DNA of 64,000 nucleotides, from contig NC_081555.1 in the NCBI RefSeq assembly GCF_963082655.1, positions 185,525,424-185,589,423 of the forward strand, given 5' to 3'. A program made the position numbers and the translations under genes. The notes under the pieces were generated by a model. That model was not told where the DNA came from and searched no databases. It was given only the letters and a program-made list of their open reading frames with translations. The stretch comes from Stomoxys calcitrans. Lineage: Eukaryota > Arthropoda > Insecta > Diptera > Muscidae. Shown here piece after piece: positions 47,580 to 60,407 of this stretch (its first letter is position 1; each line of letters opens with the position of its first letter).

Positions 47580-47745
47580 AGTAAAAACTTCTCCCTCGAA
47601 AGGTGTCGCAGTGCGTCATGCCGTTCGAACTCGGTTATGAAGAGCAGGCCCTCATCATTGAGTTCAAACTTGAATCGGACAGCACTCATTGATGTTTGGA
47701 GAAGTTTACCCCTGTTCCTTAATGGAGTGTTCATGAAAAAATTTG
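47580..47745 (+). mobile_element. SINE 3' body fragment
   Basis: Contains AACTTCTCCCTCGAAAGGTG, CCGTTCGAACTCGG, CACTCATTGATGTTTGGAG and CCCTGTTCCTTAATGGAG, matching 17290-17462 throughout. Confidence 0.7.
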
Positions 47746-47994
47746 CAATATTACTTATGTTCTGACTTGCACCATCCAATGACGTGTATGCAGAAAGAAA
47801 ACATCCGGAAAAGGGAAAAGTGTATACCTACCTATCTCTATAGTGATTGTGGTAGGATATAATTACGAACACAAGTCAAATGGATAGTTCATACATACAA
47901 GCGCTCACCAATTATAATCCCATACACCATGTGCATATTAAACCTTTCTCTGGCCTTGTCTTGCAACAAGAATAAAATAGGCTTGGAAATATGG

Positions 47995-48178
47995 TATACA
48001 TCCAGAGAAATTTATTAGTTAAAACGGCAAAAATGCTTGCTGCAAGCAGCAACACTGTAGTATTTTTTTCCAAAATCAGCTAACATTTTCAAGCAGTTAA
48101 CAAATTCGGTACGGTTTGAGTTAGGGCTCGCAGACAATATTTGTTGACATCAGCAAACTCATTTTTTTGGGTGTAGAA
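47995..48178. repeat. Fragment related to the CTGCTG-rich element
   Basis: GCTTGCTGCAAGCAGCAACA, AAAATCAGCTAACATTTTCA and an end CATTTTTTTGGGTGTA resemble the ends of 38.5-39.04 kb. A further resemblance is at 55060-55230 (TTCTGCTGTTTCAGCTTC ... CAAACAATG). Confidence 0.4.
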
Positions 48179-49762
48179 CAGTTCTTCATCTTCGCTCTTT
48201 TGGAAGTACTTTTACATGTCGTCGGTATGAAGAGAGGTTGGCCATCGCAGACATTTTTATGACCTTCTCGTATTGTAGTTCAATCATGTTGAAAGTGATC
48301 TTAAGTTTAACTCTCCATTTTAGTCTTTGTAGTTTTTCCCTATAGGGAGTAATCGTTTGACCAACTCTATATAAGGTGGAAGGTATCTAAAATTCGCCTT
48401 AACGCCTTTTTAGTGGTTCCTTTTTGCTTCTTGGAAAAAATACGGGTTGCATTTTCCTTTGGAATATTGAAGAAATAATAAAAAATTAAGAACAAAAATT
48501 AAAGACAGATGTTGGTTGTATTTAAAAGCAGGTTTGAGTGGTACCCGATCGAACCGCATTGCTAACATTTTCCAAATATTTTATTTTAAGCCATTTTATG
48601 TTCGTGTGTTGGGCTTCTAAGAGGATATTCATTTGCAATTTGTATGTATTTGCATTTAAAAAACTGTATATATATAAATCTACATACATGATAGTATATG
48701 GCACGTGTCTATCCTTTTATGTGCAGCAATTTGTATGAAATTTATTACGCACATATACTTATGTATGGATGTGTGCATGCCATGTATGCATACATGGACA
48801 TGCTGCACCACAAGTGAAGTGTACACTTTCCGATGTAATAAAATAATAAATATTGCTGAAAAGATGCATGGTGGTTTATGGCTTCCTGAGGTCCACACAC
48901 ATTTAAACGCATTTAAACACTTGCCCACAGAGGATGCCACAGAGTTGCTTTAAGTAAACAGACCGTATCCATAAATATTCTTGTCTAATTCTTCAAGGAT
49001 GTTACTCGGTGGTCCAGCATCGAGTGCGGAAGGTTGAAGCAAGAATTGCTTTATTACTTTTCAAGTTGTGGTTAATGTGGCCAAGATACCCAACACCATG
49101 AACATTGAGTTTTGCATGAAATGCCTGCAGATAATGTTGGAAATTCTCAAAAAAAAAAAAAAAACAAGAAAGAAAACATAAACTAAATATATTTTGCAAT
49201 ACAATTCGACTTAATTTGGTTGTTGTCTGTGTATGGAAGTAAATGTGTATAAAACACTATGCTGTAGTAAATGGAGTACTATAGTTATGTTTTTTTTCTC
49301 TATAACTGTTTTTTGTGTTAGAAATTTTCCCAAAAAAATACAAAATAATATTTTATATAAATGCCAGAAAGTAATACTTTTTGACATTATATTTAGTTAC
49401 ACAATGTCAACTGGCAAATTGTCGGTTAAAAAATTTGGATCTGCGATTAAAAATCTGCAGTTGAAGCCAGTACTTATTGGGAGAAATTTTGGATTCAATG
49501 TCACTTTATTGCTACTATAAGGGATACTAAAAACATTGGCAATAATTAAGCATTTTAATAAATTTACTAGCTTTCCTTCTTATTTTCATACTGCGAACGC
49601 TGTTATTAAAAATTTTCCACATATAATACAAAATATAAAATGTCTTGTTTACTTTACTGGAATAGCACTCAAAATTTTCTCTGACAGCTAACATATGTCC
49701 TATACTTAAACGCGTAAAAATATTGAAAAATTATCAGACTTCTGACATAAAAATTAAAAACA

Positions 49763-51190
49763 AGTAAAAAGGCATTAAATTCGGCCGGGCCGAACTTTGG
49801 ATATCCACCACCTCTGGTATATATGTAAACCACCTTTCGTCATAATCCAGTGAAAAATGCATAATTTATGCCCACATAGCAGCTTTATCGAAATATGGTC
49901 CGATTTGGGCCAAATTCGACACGGATATTGAACTCATCTAATAAGTACAAGTCACATTGTTCAATTTTGTAGAACCTTACATAAGACAAATTTGAGTGAA
50001 ATCAGATTATAAATGTGCTTTTTATGGGGCCAAGACTTTAAATCGAGAGATCGGTCTATATGGCAGCTATATCCAAATCTGAACCGATATGGGCCAAATT
50101 AAAGAGGGCTGTCGAAGTGCCCAATTTCGGCGAAATCGGATAATTAATGCGCCTTTTAAGGACCAAAAACTTTAACTCGAGAGATCGGTCTATATGGCAG
50201 CTATATCCAAATCTAGACCGATCTGAGCCAACTTACAGAAAGTTGTCGAAGAGCCTAACGCAACTCACTGTCCCAAATTTCGGTGAAATCGGACAATAAA
50301 TGCGCCTTTTATGGACTAAAAACCTTATGTCGAGAGATCGGTCTTTATGGTAGCTGTATCCAAATCTGGACCGAGCAGAAAGTTGTCGAAGAGTATAACG
50401 CAACTCACTGCCCTAAATTTCGGCGAAATCGGACAATAAATGCGCCTTTTACGGGCCCAAAACCTTATATCGGGAAATCGGTCTATATAGCAGCTATACC
50501 CAAATGTGGACCGATCTAAGCCAAATTGAAGAAGAATGTTGATGGGCCCAACACAACTCACTGTCCCAAATTTCGGCGAAATCGAATAATAAATGCTCCT
50601 TTTATGAGCCCAAGACCTAAAATCGAGAGATCGGTCTATATGGACAAATTTGGACCGATCTGTGCCATATTGCTGAAGTATGTCGAGGGCTTAAAACAAC
50701 ACACTGTCCCAACATTCGGCGACATTGGACAATAAATTCGACATTGCACAATAAACCGTAAATCAAGAGATCGGTCAATATGGCAGCTATATTCCAATCT
50801 GAACCGATCTAAGCCAAATTGCAGAAATATATCAACACAACTCACTCTCCCAAATTTCAGCGAAATCGGATAATAAATGTGGCTTTTATGGGCCTACGAG
50901 CCTAAATCGGCGGATCAATCTATATGGGGGCTATATCAAGATATAGTCCGATGTAACCCATCTTCGAACTTAACCTGCTTATGGACAAAAAAAGAATCTG
51001 TACAAAGTTTCAGCTCAATATCTCTATTTTTAAAGACTGTAGCGAGATTTCAACAGACAGACGGACGGACCTTTCTAGATCGTCTTAGATTTTTACGCTG
51101 ATCAAGAATACGTATACTTTATAGCGTTGGAAATGGATATTTCTATGTGTTGCAAACGGAATGACAAAATGAATATACCACAATCCTTCG
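49763..51190 (+). mobile_element. Family A-type element, longest array
   Basis: Starts CAAGTAAAAAGGCATTAAAT with a perfect palindrome TTCGGCC-G-GGCCGAA (49780-49794). Body units with TCGGTCTATATGG-like cores start at 50051, 50185, 50338, 50478, 50631 and 50771, alternating about 134-140 and 153 bp. It ends with CAACAGACAGACGGACGGAC (51050) and CAAACGGAATGACAAAATGA ... ATACCACAATCC. Short open frames here are repeat sequence. Confidence 0.7.
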
Positions 51191-51439
51191 ATTGTTAACC
51201 ATTCAAGGGAAAATATTCGTTTATTAGGGCATGCTAACTCACAGGTCTCATCAGCTGGCGTTGTCAGAAAGTTTAAATAACCCTCATTACTAGGATTGGC
51301 ATTGCAGAAAAAAATTTTATCAACATTTTTTGAAAACGTACCAAATCTCCAACTAATAATTATTTCTTAAAAATCGGCACAAAAATGTGAGTACCGTAAG
51401 TCGAGCATACACTGAAAGATAAATTAATAAATTAGTAAT

Positions 51440-51536
51440 AACCACCCCAGAAAATTTTTTCTGACATTCTCGCCAGGATTAAAAGCCTGGCGTTCAGCGT
51501 CATAGGCGGACATGCTCACTTTTGCGCTACGGTGTG
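51440..51536 (-). mobile_element. SINE head fragment
   Basis: Minus strand: CACCGTAGCGCAAAAGTGAG (A-box region), GACGCTGAACGCCAGG, a degraded B box and GAATGTCAGAAAAAATTTTC. The body is missing. Confidence 0.65.
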
Positions 51537-51611
51537 TATATGGAAGCTTTATCTAATTTATTGTGTGAAAGACTTTCATGAGAGGTAAATGTTCTCAATT
51601 TCGCATATATA

Positions 51612-51990
51612 TAAACAAGTGCTGGCTGGGCCGAATCTTATATACCCTCCATTTATTAAGATCTATGCACAGTTATTCTTTATATATGGGAGCTATATCA
51701 GCATCAAGACCGAGTTGGACGATACATGGAAGTCATAGCAAAAAACTTCTGCAAATTTCGGCTAAATCGGATAATAATTTCACCTCTCAAGGCTTAAATT
51801 GGGTTTAGAGCCACTTCAATGGGTGTTGGAAATCATAAGGCATTATGTGCAAAAGTTTTAGCCACATCGGACAATAATTAAGCCTCCCAAGGGCTCAAAA
51901 ATCAAATCGCGAGATCAGATAAGGGATCCTATATGTAAACATGGACGTATAGGCTTATTTACGATCCCAACCGACTTACATCAACAGGGG
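51612..51990 (+). mobile_element. Family A-type element, eroded
   Basis: Starts AACAAGTGCTGGCTGGGCC, GAATCTTATATACCCTCCAT as in 2818-4132, then one or two units (ATATGGGAGCTATATCAGC at 51683). A possible remote right end with CTTTACTCCTTCG lies at 52535-52590. Confidence 0.55.
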
Positions 51991-53299
51991 CTTGTTTTCC
52001 CTCAGAAAACATAAAGTTCGTGGAAACTAACCGGTACATTAATTTATTGAGGGGATAAACCTCCTATTAACAAAATCGGTTTTCTGTTGCACTTTTATGG
52101 TAATTTAGATGATATGGCAATTTTACGCAGCAATGAGCAACAGGAGTTTTCGTGTTATCAAAAATTTGCATACATTTCTACTGAAAGTCTTTCGTTTGTC
52201 AGTAAGTGAGAGCGTGAAAGTGAAAACGTTTGGAAAATTTTGCAAATGAGAAGTTGCTAATTTTTACTGAAGGTTTTAACAATATTATGAAGGACAAGCA
52301 GACCGGACATCTTGGTCGTATATGGTCTCTGTTTACCTTCTGTTTGAATTTATCGGGACGATAAGTCACTAAGAGGAATCCGTCTGCTAGTTAACGTTTA
52401 TCGATAGGATAAGCAATAGGTACATATTCCGAAAAACAAATTCCGTTAACAAGAATAATATCGATACGACATATTGTAAACGGAGAAAGAGAAGCCGGTT
52501 CCAAGAAGTTGTTATGCAAAAATTTAAGCGGCTATCTTTACTCCTTCGAATCTAGAGCACTTTAGACAGTAAATAGTGACATATCTCATACGGAATTTGC
52601 CTTCCGTTTGGGTTTTACGAACAAAATAATTTATAAATCCCTGTACTAGAGTAGGTAATGAAAAGTTGTTTTAAATCACTCACAGAAATTTATTAACCTT
52701 TTTTTTTCTTGAAAGAAGGATTGTTGTTGTACGGTTGACGAATTTTGAACTTTGAGATATACTTAAAATATATTCAGAAATGTCATCACTTCTTTCAAGA
52801 GAAATGAAAAGTATAATGAACTGATGTTGCTAAGATTACGTAATTTTATATTAAAAAGAAGTTTCAATTATTATTCATCGTGTTTATTACGATTGCGTTC
52901 AAAATTTATCAAAATCGGTTTGGCCCGTCCATCCGACCAAAACGGCAATACTGTTCATCCCATAATATCAATATCACAATGCCGGACACCCCACACCCCT
53001 AAATTTTAGTTTAAAGAAGACAGAGGTATAAAGTTTTATATAACCTTTATATGGGTTTAAAACAATTTGTTGAATTTTTTTGTGAACATTTCAAGAAAAT
53101 CGGATGTTTTAAAGCCAATATAAAAAAAAGTGCAAGTAGTGCAAACAACGAAACGATCAAATCCAATAATACAAACATTTTAAGTGTATGGATAAGAATC
53201 ACATCAGCCAAACATTACGGAATTACGGGCCGCATTTTTGGCTTCGAAGAAAAATCTAGTATGATGATTTGTCTAAAAGCACAAACATTCCGATGTGAA
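51991..53299. other. Unclassified sequence, no gene
   Basis: TATCAAAATCGGTTTGGCCCG at 52907 is repeat-like. No domain in the frames at 52824-53009 and 53051-53305. Confidence 0.45.
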
Positions 53300-54690
53300 T
53301 TTTAATGCCTCATGCCTCAGAACTATTTAGAAACGCGGGTAGTATCGGTGTCATGTATATTGTAATCTACGTCTGTCAGCAGGTGGCCTTGTTTCTAAAC
53401 TGTTTACATAATCCAAAGTAGCATCTGTTTGCCACTATTATTCTTCGCTTCATCTCAAAACTGGTGTCATTCGTTTCGGTAACGGCGGTGCCGAGCTTTA
53501 TAAAGTTGCGGATTATCTCAAAGTTGTGGTTCCCTACTTTCTCCATTTTCTTTATCTGCTCTGTTGTACAAGGTGTTTTGGGAGTTGTAACCATCCATTT
53601 CGTCTTATCTCCATTTACTTCCAGACCGATTTCGGCATAGGCGAGTAGCATGTGTTCTCTTGTGATTAGTGTGCCATGTCTATTCGCATCTATATCTCGT
53701 ATAATCTTCTCCAGCAGGATATTAAAGAGAGCACTCGATAGGCTGTCTCCTTGTCTGAAACCTCGTCTGGTATTAAATGGTTCCGAGAGATTCTTGCCTA
53801 TTCTTGCTGAGGAACGCGTATCAGCAAGTGTCATCCTGTAGAGTTTTATTAATTTAACAGGGATACCAAACTCAGACATGGCTTGAAATACTTTTGAACA
53901 TAAAGGGGTATCGAAAGCAGCTTAGTGGTCAACAAAGAGATGGAGTTGATTTGTCCTTCTCGGGTCTTTTCAAGGATTTGGCACAGTGTGAATAACTGGT
54001 CTAGGGTGGATTTACCAGGTCTAAAACCGCATTGATAAGGCCCAATTAACGATTAAGTCTTTCACACCGTATGCTCAAGAGTATCTTGTATGCGATGCAG
54101 GGAGACTTGTTCCTCTGTAGTTGGCACATTCCGTCTTATCTCCTTTCTTGTGTACGGGACATAGTATGCTGAGGTTGCAATCATCGGGTTTGCGTTCTTC
54201 TAACCAGATTGCGCAGATAAGCTGATGCATACGCCTTATCAGCGTGTCGCCTCCGGTCTTAAAAAGTTCAGCGGGTAACCCGTCGGTTTCTTCTGCCTTG
54301 TTGTTCTTCAGTCGGGTCACTGATACTTGGACCTCATTCTATCTAGAAGATAAACATCAGATAAACCATCATCAGGGATTGGTTCTGCGGCATCCTCTTC
54401 GTCGCCGTCGTCGGACACTAGCAGTTAAAAAATTCTCTTCATATCCTCAGTATGCTTTCTGTGTCAGTTACCGGATTTCCTTCTTCGTCCCTGCAGGAGG
54501 ATGTGCCTGCACCAAAGCCATCGGTTTGATGTTTAATTCTTTGGTCGAATTTCCGGACTACATTCTGACTCCTGTAGATCTCAATTCGCTCACACTCACG
54601 TCTTTCCATTTCTCTCTTCTTTCTGCGGAATAGACGTTGCTCTTCTCTTCTTTTCTCTCGATACCTCTCCTTCACCTGGAGTGTTGCTAC
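53300..54690 (-). pseudogene. LINE ORF2 relic, RT without its catalytic motif (RTE-group?)
   Basis: The longest copy of this LINE family. From right to left: a charged linker (54439-54675, RRKKREMERRECE and RKFDQRIKHQTDGF), RT palm start (54075-54320, KNNKAEETDGLPAELFK, then CPVHKKGDKTECANYRG), a frame-broken stretch (53880-54075, RPGKSTLDQLF in another frame), and RT core to thumb (53376-53879, NTRRGFRQGDSLSSALFNI, then LLAYAEIGLEVNGDKTKW, and FEMKRRIIVANRCYFGLCKQ). The catalytic YADD should follow LLAYA; the sequence instead passes straight to EIGLEVNGDK, so both catalytic aspartates and about 20 residues are deleted. It fades out near 53305 at the PVLLYGSEAW region. RTE-group assignment is tentative. 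Confidence 0.85.
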
Positions 54691-57149
54691 TGATTGCTAG
54701 GTTGCTGGATAACATTGGTTAGCAAATTCAACTAACGGATAAGGAATTTTTAACAATAATTAAGCGACTTTTTCAAAATAATTAAAAATCATAAGTTATG
54801 ACAATTGAAACTTTTCATTACCTGTAACAGGTAACTAATTCTCCAGTTTGGTACCGGCATATTTGGGGCAATTGACTACACATTTCCCGTAGGGATTGTG
54901 CAGGTTCTAATTTTATAGAAACTGTGTACCATCCTTTCCACAGTTGATTGGTAATCGCGGTAAATGTTAAATGTAAGAGACACTTCGTTCATGGCAGAAA
55001 CCCGTTCTGTGTTAAAGCATTGTTTTATCAAGCGTTAGTTCAAAAAATTATTTCAAGTCCAATGTTTTTTTGTTGTTCTGCTGTTTCAGCTTCAAAATTT
55101 GTTTATTTTTTTATTTTATTTTATTATAGCAGACAGTTTCTGCAAACAATGAACTTGTTAGCAGGCAGCCTACTGGTCTGAAATTCCAAAAATGTTGCAC
55201 TATGTGGAACGAATTATTTTTTGCGTGTAGATGAAAACGTAGAAAATCTTTACATGGAGTTTTTTTGTTGTATTAGCGGAGGCCTGTGAGAAATAAGATA
55301 AGTATGAATAGAAATTAAATGTTTATCGCATAAGAATTGGCCCATTTTACGCGGTTCTAAATTGGGTGTTGTACTACACTGCAATTTGTGTCTTTGTTGG
55401 AGGCCAAGTTGCATGTTAAACAAATATAGTGCATGTTGGAAAATGTGCTGTCGCATGGGGCATGGATGTGACATGGTGACATTCCGCATGATGTGTGCTA
55501 TGTTTGTTGTAATTAAGCCAAGGCTAATATGCCACTGCGTATCAGCTTCCTTTTTTTCAAAAGAGACACTCAATCTAGCGAACTGTAATTGTTGCATTTC
55601 AAATGCGCATACGAGCGCAATTCATGCAAAGCCAGTCGACGGTTTCCGTGAAGGGGGTGAGTGGGTGCATGGTTGCTTTGCCTTCGCACTCAGCATGGAT
55701 GCTGTGCGCCCATTTTAAGTCGTACATTTGTGAGGGGCGATACATCCATTTGAACACAATCAAAGCTCAAAAAACGAAACACGACAACGGGATTCGCAAA
55801 GTCAGTGAACAGAGTAGCCAACACCATAACCAGCATCTCCACAACTACAAATGCTCGTATATCGTTATTCTCTATTCAGCAATGGAATTTATGCAGGACT
55901 CGCCACTCATCATAAAAAGGATCTGTAATTTGTTTTTAGACATCTGAATGTGTTTATGCCCTAGTGTGTGCGTGTGTATGAATGTGGCTGTGCTCGACGG
56001 CGATGGTTTGTTTGTACGTATGTACATTTGCTGCAATGGGAAAATGGAACCCTTTTTAAAATTCAATAAATTATTCCCAAATTGACTTTCATCCTCTGCA
56101 ATTTTATTTGAAAAGCATGAATCAACCATGAACTTTTGTTTCTTCCTCCACTTCGCTCTCTTTTTGAACTGTGCGTTTTTTCCTGTTGTATTTGTGGCTT
56201 GTTGCTCCTGCTCTGGGGCCACGGCAAAGGCAAAGGACACAGCGATACGGATTGCTTGAGCAGGGAATAGTTACATACAATTTTGTTCTGGCAACTTTGC
56301 CTTGCCGTCCGGATGTTTTATACTTTGGGCATCTTAAGAAGCAGCAGTTCCCTCGGAAGCACCCGAAAATATTTGCAATGGTCTGAGAAAGTCAATTGTA
56401 TTGCTTAGTTGAAAGTCACTCTTATCCCTTTGCCTTGATTTTTATTTTATGTACATTTTTAAAAATTCTCCTTTTTCTTTTTGCACTGCTTCCTCGAGAG
56501 TTTTTTCCCTACCCACCCAGTGGCTCTGTGGCTCACTCAGTGTCCCAAGGGAGCGGGGACGCCAGAAGCATGATGGGGAGTTCCCAAAGTAAATACTTAT
56601 TGATAAGCAAACATTAAACATTGAAACAAGTGAAGTCCGACCGACCGAATCAATGATTGAGTAAGTGAATCGGAGTGAATGGGCGAATTGAATGAATATG
56701 CGAAACGAATCAGTGATTCAAAGAACAAACGAAGAAATGCCATCGCTGCCAAGTGAAGATCCATTAAAAATATAACAAAAATATTGCAACAAGGACTGGC
56801 GAGTCAGATTTTGGCCCACACACACACACATAGAGAAAAAACGGACAGAATAGGCAAAGACAGTTGAAAGTGGAAGTGCGGCATTAACTACTTAAAGAAA
56901 AATTTCGAGCACATAAGAAGTAAATTAGGCAATGGTGGCAGTCCGTTACAGACTGATTTAGACAATCTGCCCTCTAAAGTCCCCTCTTATGCTACGGTAG
57001 CAGACGACCAAAGCCTTTGGGGGGAATAGTACACAAGGCCGCACTTGTAAGCTCACTTTCAACTTAACTCACCGTGATATTAAAACCTTAGCAATAAAGC
57101 CTCGAGATATTGATCGATTTTATGATTCGCGGTGGTTCCAGGCACTTAC
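54691..57149. other. Longest unique-looking stretch, no supported gene
   Basis: About 2.4 kb with comparatively balanced composition at 55.3-56.4 kb. Frames of 107-122 codons (55362-55718, 55603-55947, 55872-56240) overlap each other in different frames and show no family motif, so I do not call genes. Confidence 0.45.
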
Positions 57150-58545
57150 TAAAATTAACATTTATTGATCTTGTTTATTGACAATTGTCTTAAATCTCTG
57201 GATGTCATAGTGGGTGCGAAAAACATTAGGCGGAAGTCGATTCCACATATGAATATTTCGGGCGAAATAAGAATTCTCTCTATAATGCATTGTCCGGTCC
57301 GCTGGCCAGTCAATTATAAACGGGTGTGAGTTCCTGGTATGTCTGGTATATCTGACAAACATCCTTACCTCAGGAATAAGAAGAAGAATATCACACGAAC
57401 GATCACCATGAAAGTACCGATAGAACAGCGCCAAACAACTCACATTGCGTACACGGTCCAGTAGCTCCAGCGATGATTTTGAAGCTCCAGTCCATACATG
57501 TGAGTTGTACTTCATTTTCGGACAATAGTCGAATAAGTACGAATGACAGAGATAACTGTCATCTGCAAATGAGTAGATCAGTTCGAAGTCTGACTCAACA
57601 GATCGTTGATGAAAATAGGGAAAAGAGAAGGAGAAAGGGCAGTGCCTGGGTTACACATGTTGTCAACTTATGCACATTGGATGAGAACCCATCTGAAACG
57701 ACTCGTATAGTGCGATCTCTGAGAAAGCTCGAAATAAATCGAACGAAGCCGTTACTGACACCGAATGCGACAAGCTTTTATAGTAGTGCACTGTAAAATG
57801 CCTTGCAGATATTCAGAGCCACAACCTTACTCTCACTAAACTGGAGGAATGAGCGACTCCGCCTTTTCGACAGAAATGCCATGAGGTCGTCCGTAAAGCG
57901 ATTTCTGCCGAAACCATACTGTTGGTCGTTAAGAAGGCCATTAGACTCTAAATACCGCACAAGATTATGATTAACCATGCTTTCCATAACATTGGTGAGA
58001 GCGGAGCATATCGCAATGGGCCGGTAATTCACAGGGTTTTTCGCCCCAACCATGTTGGGTATTGGCTGAACTTTCGCAGAGTCCCAACGCGCCGGAAAGA
58101 CTCCCGCACGGTAGGCAAGGTTGAAAAGGTCGCACAATGGACGACCAAGCGTCGAAGAATACTTGCGCAAGACAAGTGTTGATGTGCCATCCGAGCCCGG
58201 GAATTTCTTTACGTCTTCTAGATTCTCAAGAACTATTATAACTCCACAAGTTCGAATGAATATCGGGGGCATGACGCCAGATACATTTTCGATTAAGGGG
58301 AGTGGTTGATTGCTATCTGGCAGAGAATAATTCCATGCAAATATATCAGCCAACAGGTTGGCCTTATCAACCGGGTCAGTGAACGTTTGATCATACTTAA
58401 CAAGAGTTTGGATAGATGAAGAACTAACCATTACTATTTTCAAGAACGACCAAAGGCTCTTACTTTCTCGTGTAGAAGCAAGAACCTTAGTACGTAGGCG
58501 GTGTTCGCAAAGAAATTTTTCGAACCTAACGGGTTGCCACACTCA
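57150..58545 (-). pseudogene. CR1-like LINE ORF2 relic
   Basis: Degraded ORF2 of a non-LTR element. The right part (57778-58542) is open for 254 codons: an ESKSLWSFLK linker, LLADIFAWNYSLPDSN, then the RT with VKKFPGSDGTSTLVLRK, NYRPIAICSALTNVMESMV and LLNDQQYGFGRNRFTDDLMAFL. The middle (57515-57780) is shortened and shifted but keeps IYSFADDSYLCHSY, the catalytic box in its FADD form. The left part (57162-57515) is the tail, MKYNSHVWTGASKSSLELLDRV to RTMHYRENSYFARNIHMWN and FDIQRFKT-like. The endonuclease is absent (5' truncation near 58545), as is usual for LINE insertions. CR1/jockey-type; exact clade not tested. Confidence 0.85.
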
Positions 58546-60407
58546 GTCAGTGAAGTGATAAATGCTCGGACGAGCAGCATGATGAAAATAGTATGTCAGT
58601 GATAGTAAAGCAACACCGTATGGTACAAAAAACATAAAGTAATTAGTACCGTTTAGTACTAGAAGTATCATCGAAATGGTATTAGTTTTAGTACCAATCT
58701 GTTATTGGTTTTAGTACCAAACCGTTATTGATTATTCCACCCCTAATAAACCAAAAAAAACCATTGAAAATAATTTTTTAAGAATTATTTATGTTTATAA
58801 TTACAAAAAGTAATGTTACGCTGTGACCAACCTCAATTTTTTGTATTCGGCAATTGATCGCATCGTTTTCCACACAAGAGGCGATCATATTTTTGATGTA
58901 GAAGTTGTACTATTTTCATTGCTTCAAATCATTACCAATGACGCAAACAAAATAATGCCAGGCGGTATTGGGAAAGTACCTTCATTTTTCTATCAGTGAA
59001 ATAATTTCTGATTTGGAAGAGAATTGCGATTACTGTATCAACCACAATAAGACTATTGCTACTTGCCAGGCCAAACCACATGGAAAATGCATTAAAATGA
59101 GCACGAGTCAATAAGGAGTACAACGCTGAAGAACACTCGATTTCAGAGCGCAAGAAAAGTAGTCAGGGATTGTCTATATACAGCCGATTTGTTCGCAACT
59201 TAGTTTTAGGTAAATTGGATGAAAACACACATTCTATGACGGAGTTAAGTCTTGCAGCAATCGCATCATAAGCAAAAGTTGCCGATATAAATACAATCTC
59301 AAATAAGTCTAAGCTTGGTTTAAACTTTTTTGGGCATTTTTTTTCTGTGTAATTTTAGTTATCAACTTCCTATTTTCAGATTTCCGTTTTCGGTTATTTG
59401 TGCTTTACAATGCTTTTCTTTGTGTTTGGTCGTACCGAGCAAATTGAATATTAAAATCGAATAAATTTGCAATGAACCAACATTGGTAGTACGAAATACG
59501 AATTCAACCGTTAGGAATCGGGATACACAATGGCTTCACATAGTTCCTCTGCAGCTGTTGTCGATTCCTTTGGAGTGTTTGTTGAGTGCGGTCTATTTAG
59601 CCATGTGCTCTCTGCATTCTCATACTTTGGAGTTACGAGCACTTCAGAGGAATTTAAACCGTAGACTAGCCTGCAATGTTTGGCGAAGGTAAATCCAAGC
59701 GAATTGAGGTTGATGAAAGAATTTTTAACATCAACTATATTGGATATTTTAAGCAAAGAAGTTCTAACCGATTTAATCATTCCCAAATCTCTAACAGAAT
59801 GTTTTGTTGAAGCGTAAAAAACAAGTAAAAACGGATCAAGTTCACCGGGTCGATTTTTGGATATAAAGACGTAAACCTGTATACTGTCTACCATATCCGC
59901 GCAATATATGTCCCAAGATGGGGCAGCAATCCTTCAGTTATAAGAGCATGCTGCTTTATCAGTCTATGTGGTAGTTGGGTATTAAGAGGTACAATTCACC
60001 TCGGTTCCAAATTTTCAGTAAAATTCGTAAGAAATATGCCTTCCATAAAATTAAGAAATTAATATTGAAGATCGGTCAATATAGTACAAACTGGGTCCAA
60101 TCTGAAACATATAGCATGAATTCACTCTTCCTAATTGCAGCAAACTTGGTGATCCCGATCCCATCTTTTGAATTAATGGTTTCGTTATTCTTAAGAAATT
60201 GCTTACGTATAACCACTGCCTCAAAATAGGAAGTATATCAAACTGATTTTTTACTTGACGGTCCATCTTTGGATGCAATTTGGACTGAATAGTTACATTA
60301 AACCTTCAACGGTGCATATCAAATTTGGGCTAAACAGTTTAAATTATGACTTACACTCCACACATATCGTTCTATAGATATCGCTGATATTTTGACTGAT
60401 AGATATA
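58546..60407. other. Unclassified sequence, no gene
   Basis: Has a TAGTACC-rich stretch at 58598-58745 that matches 46860-46990 in reverse. The 127-codon minus frame at 59511-59894 shows no domain. Confidence 0.4.
59819..59960 (+). repeat. Family A left end, eroded
   Basis: AAACAAGTAAAAACGGATCA, GTTCACCGGGTCGATTTTTG, followed by unrecognised sequence. Confidence 0.45.

Larger units (their letters stand above)
46741..49762. other. Mixed unique and repeat sequence, no gene
   Basis: Holds a repeat shared with 58.6 kb (46860-46990), a SINE piece and a CTGCTG-element fragment (listed), and an A16 run at 49149-49164. ATACATAC-type sequence at 48680-48800 gives several overlapping short frames that are not genes. 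Confidence 0.45.

Noticed and set aside
55362..56240. Overlapping frames of 114-122 codons as a possible small gene
   Set aside because: Three frames on both strands overlap, with no shared motif, and runs such as (HT)n come from a microsatellite at 55970.
59511..59894. A 127-codon minus-strand frame
   Set aside because: No recognisable domain; its upstream part is made of a family A left end (59819-59890), so it is not a conserved gene start.
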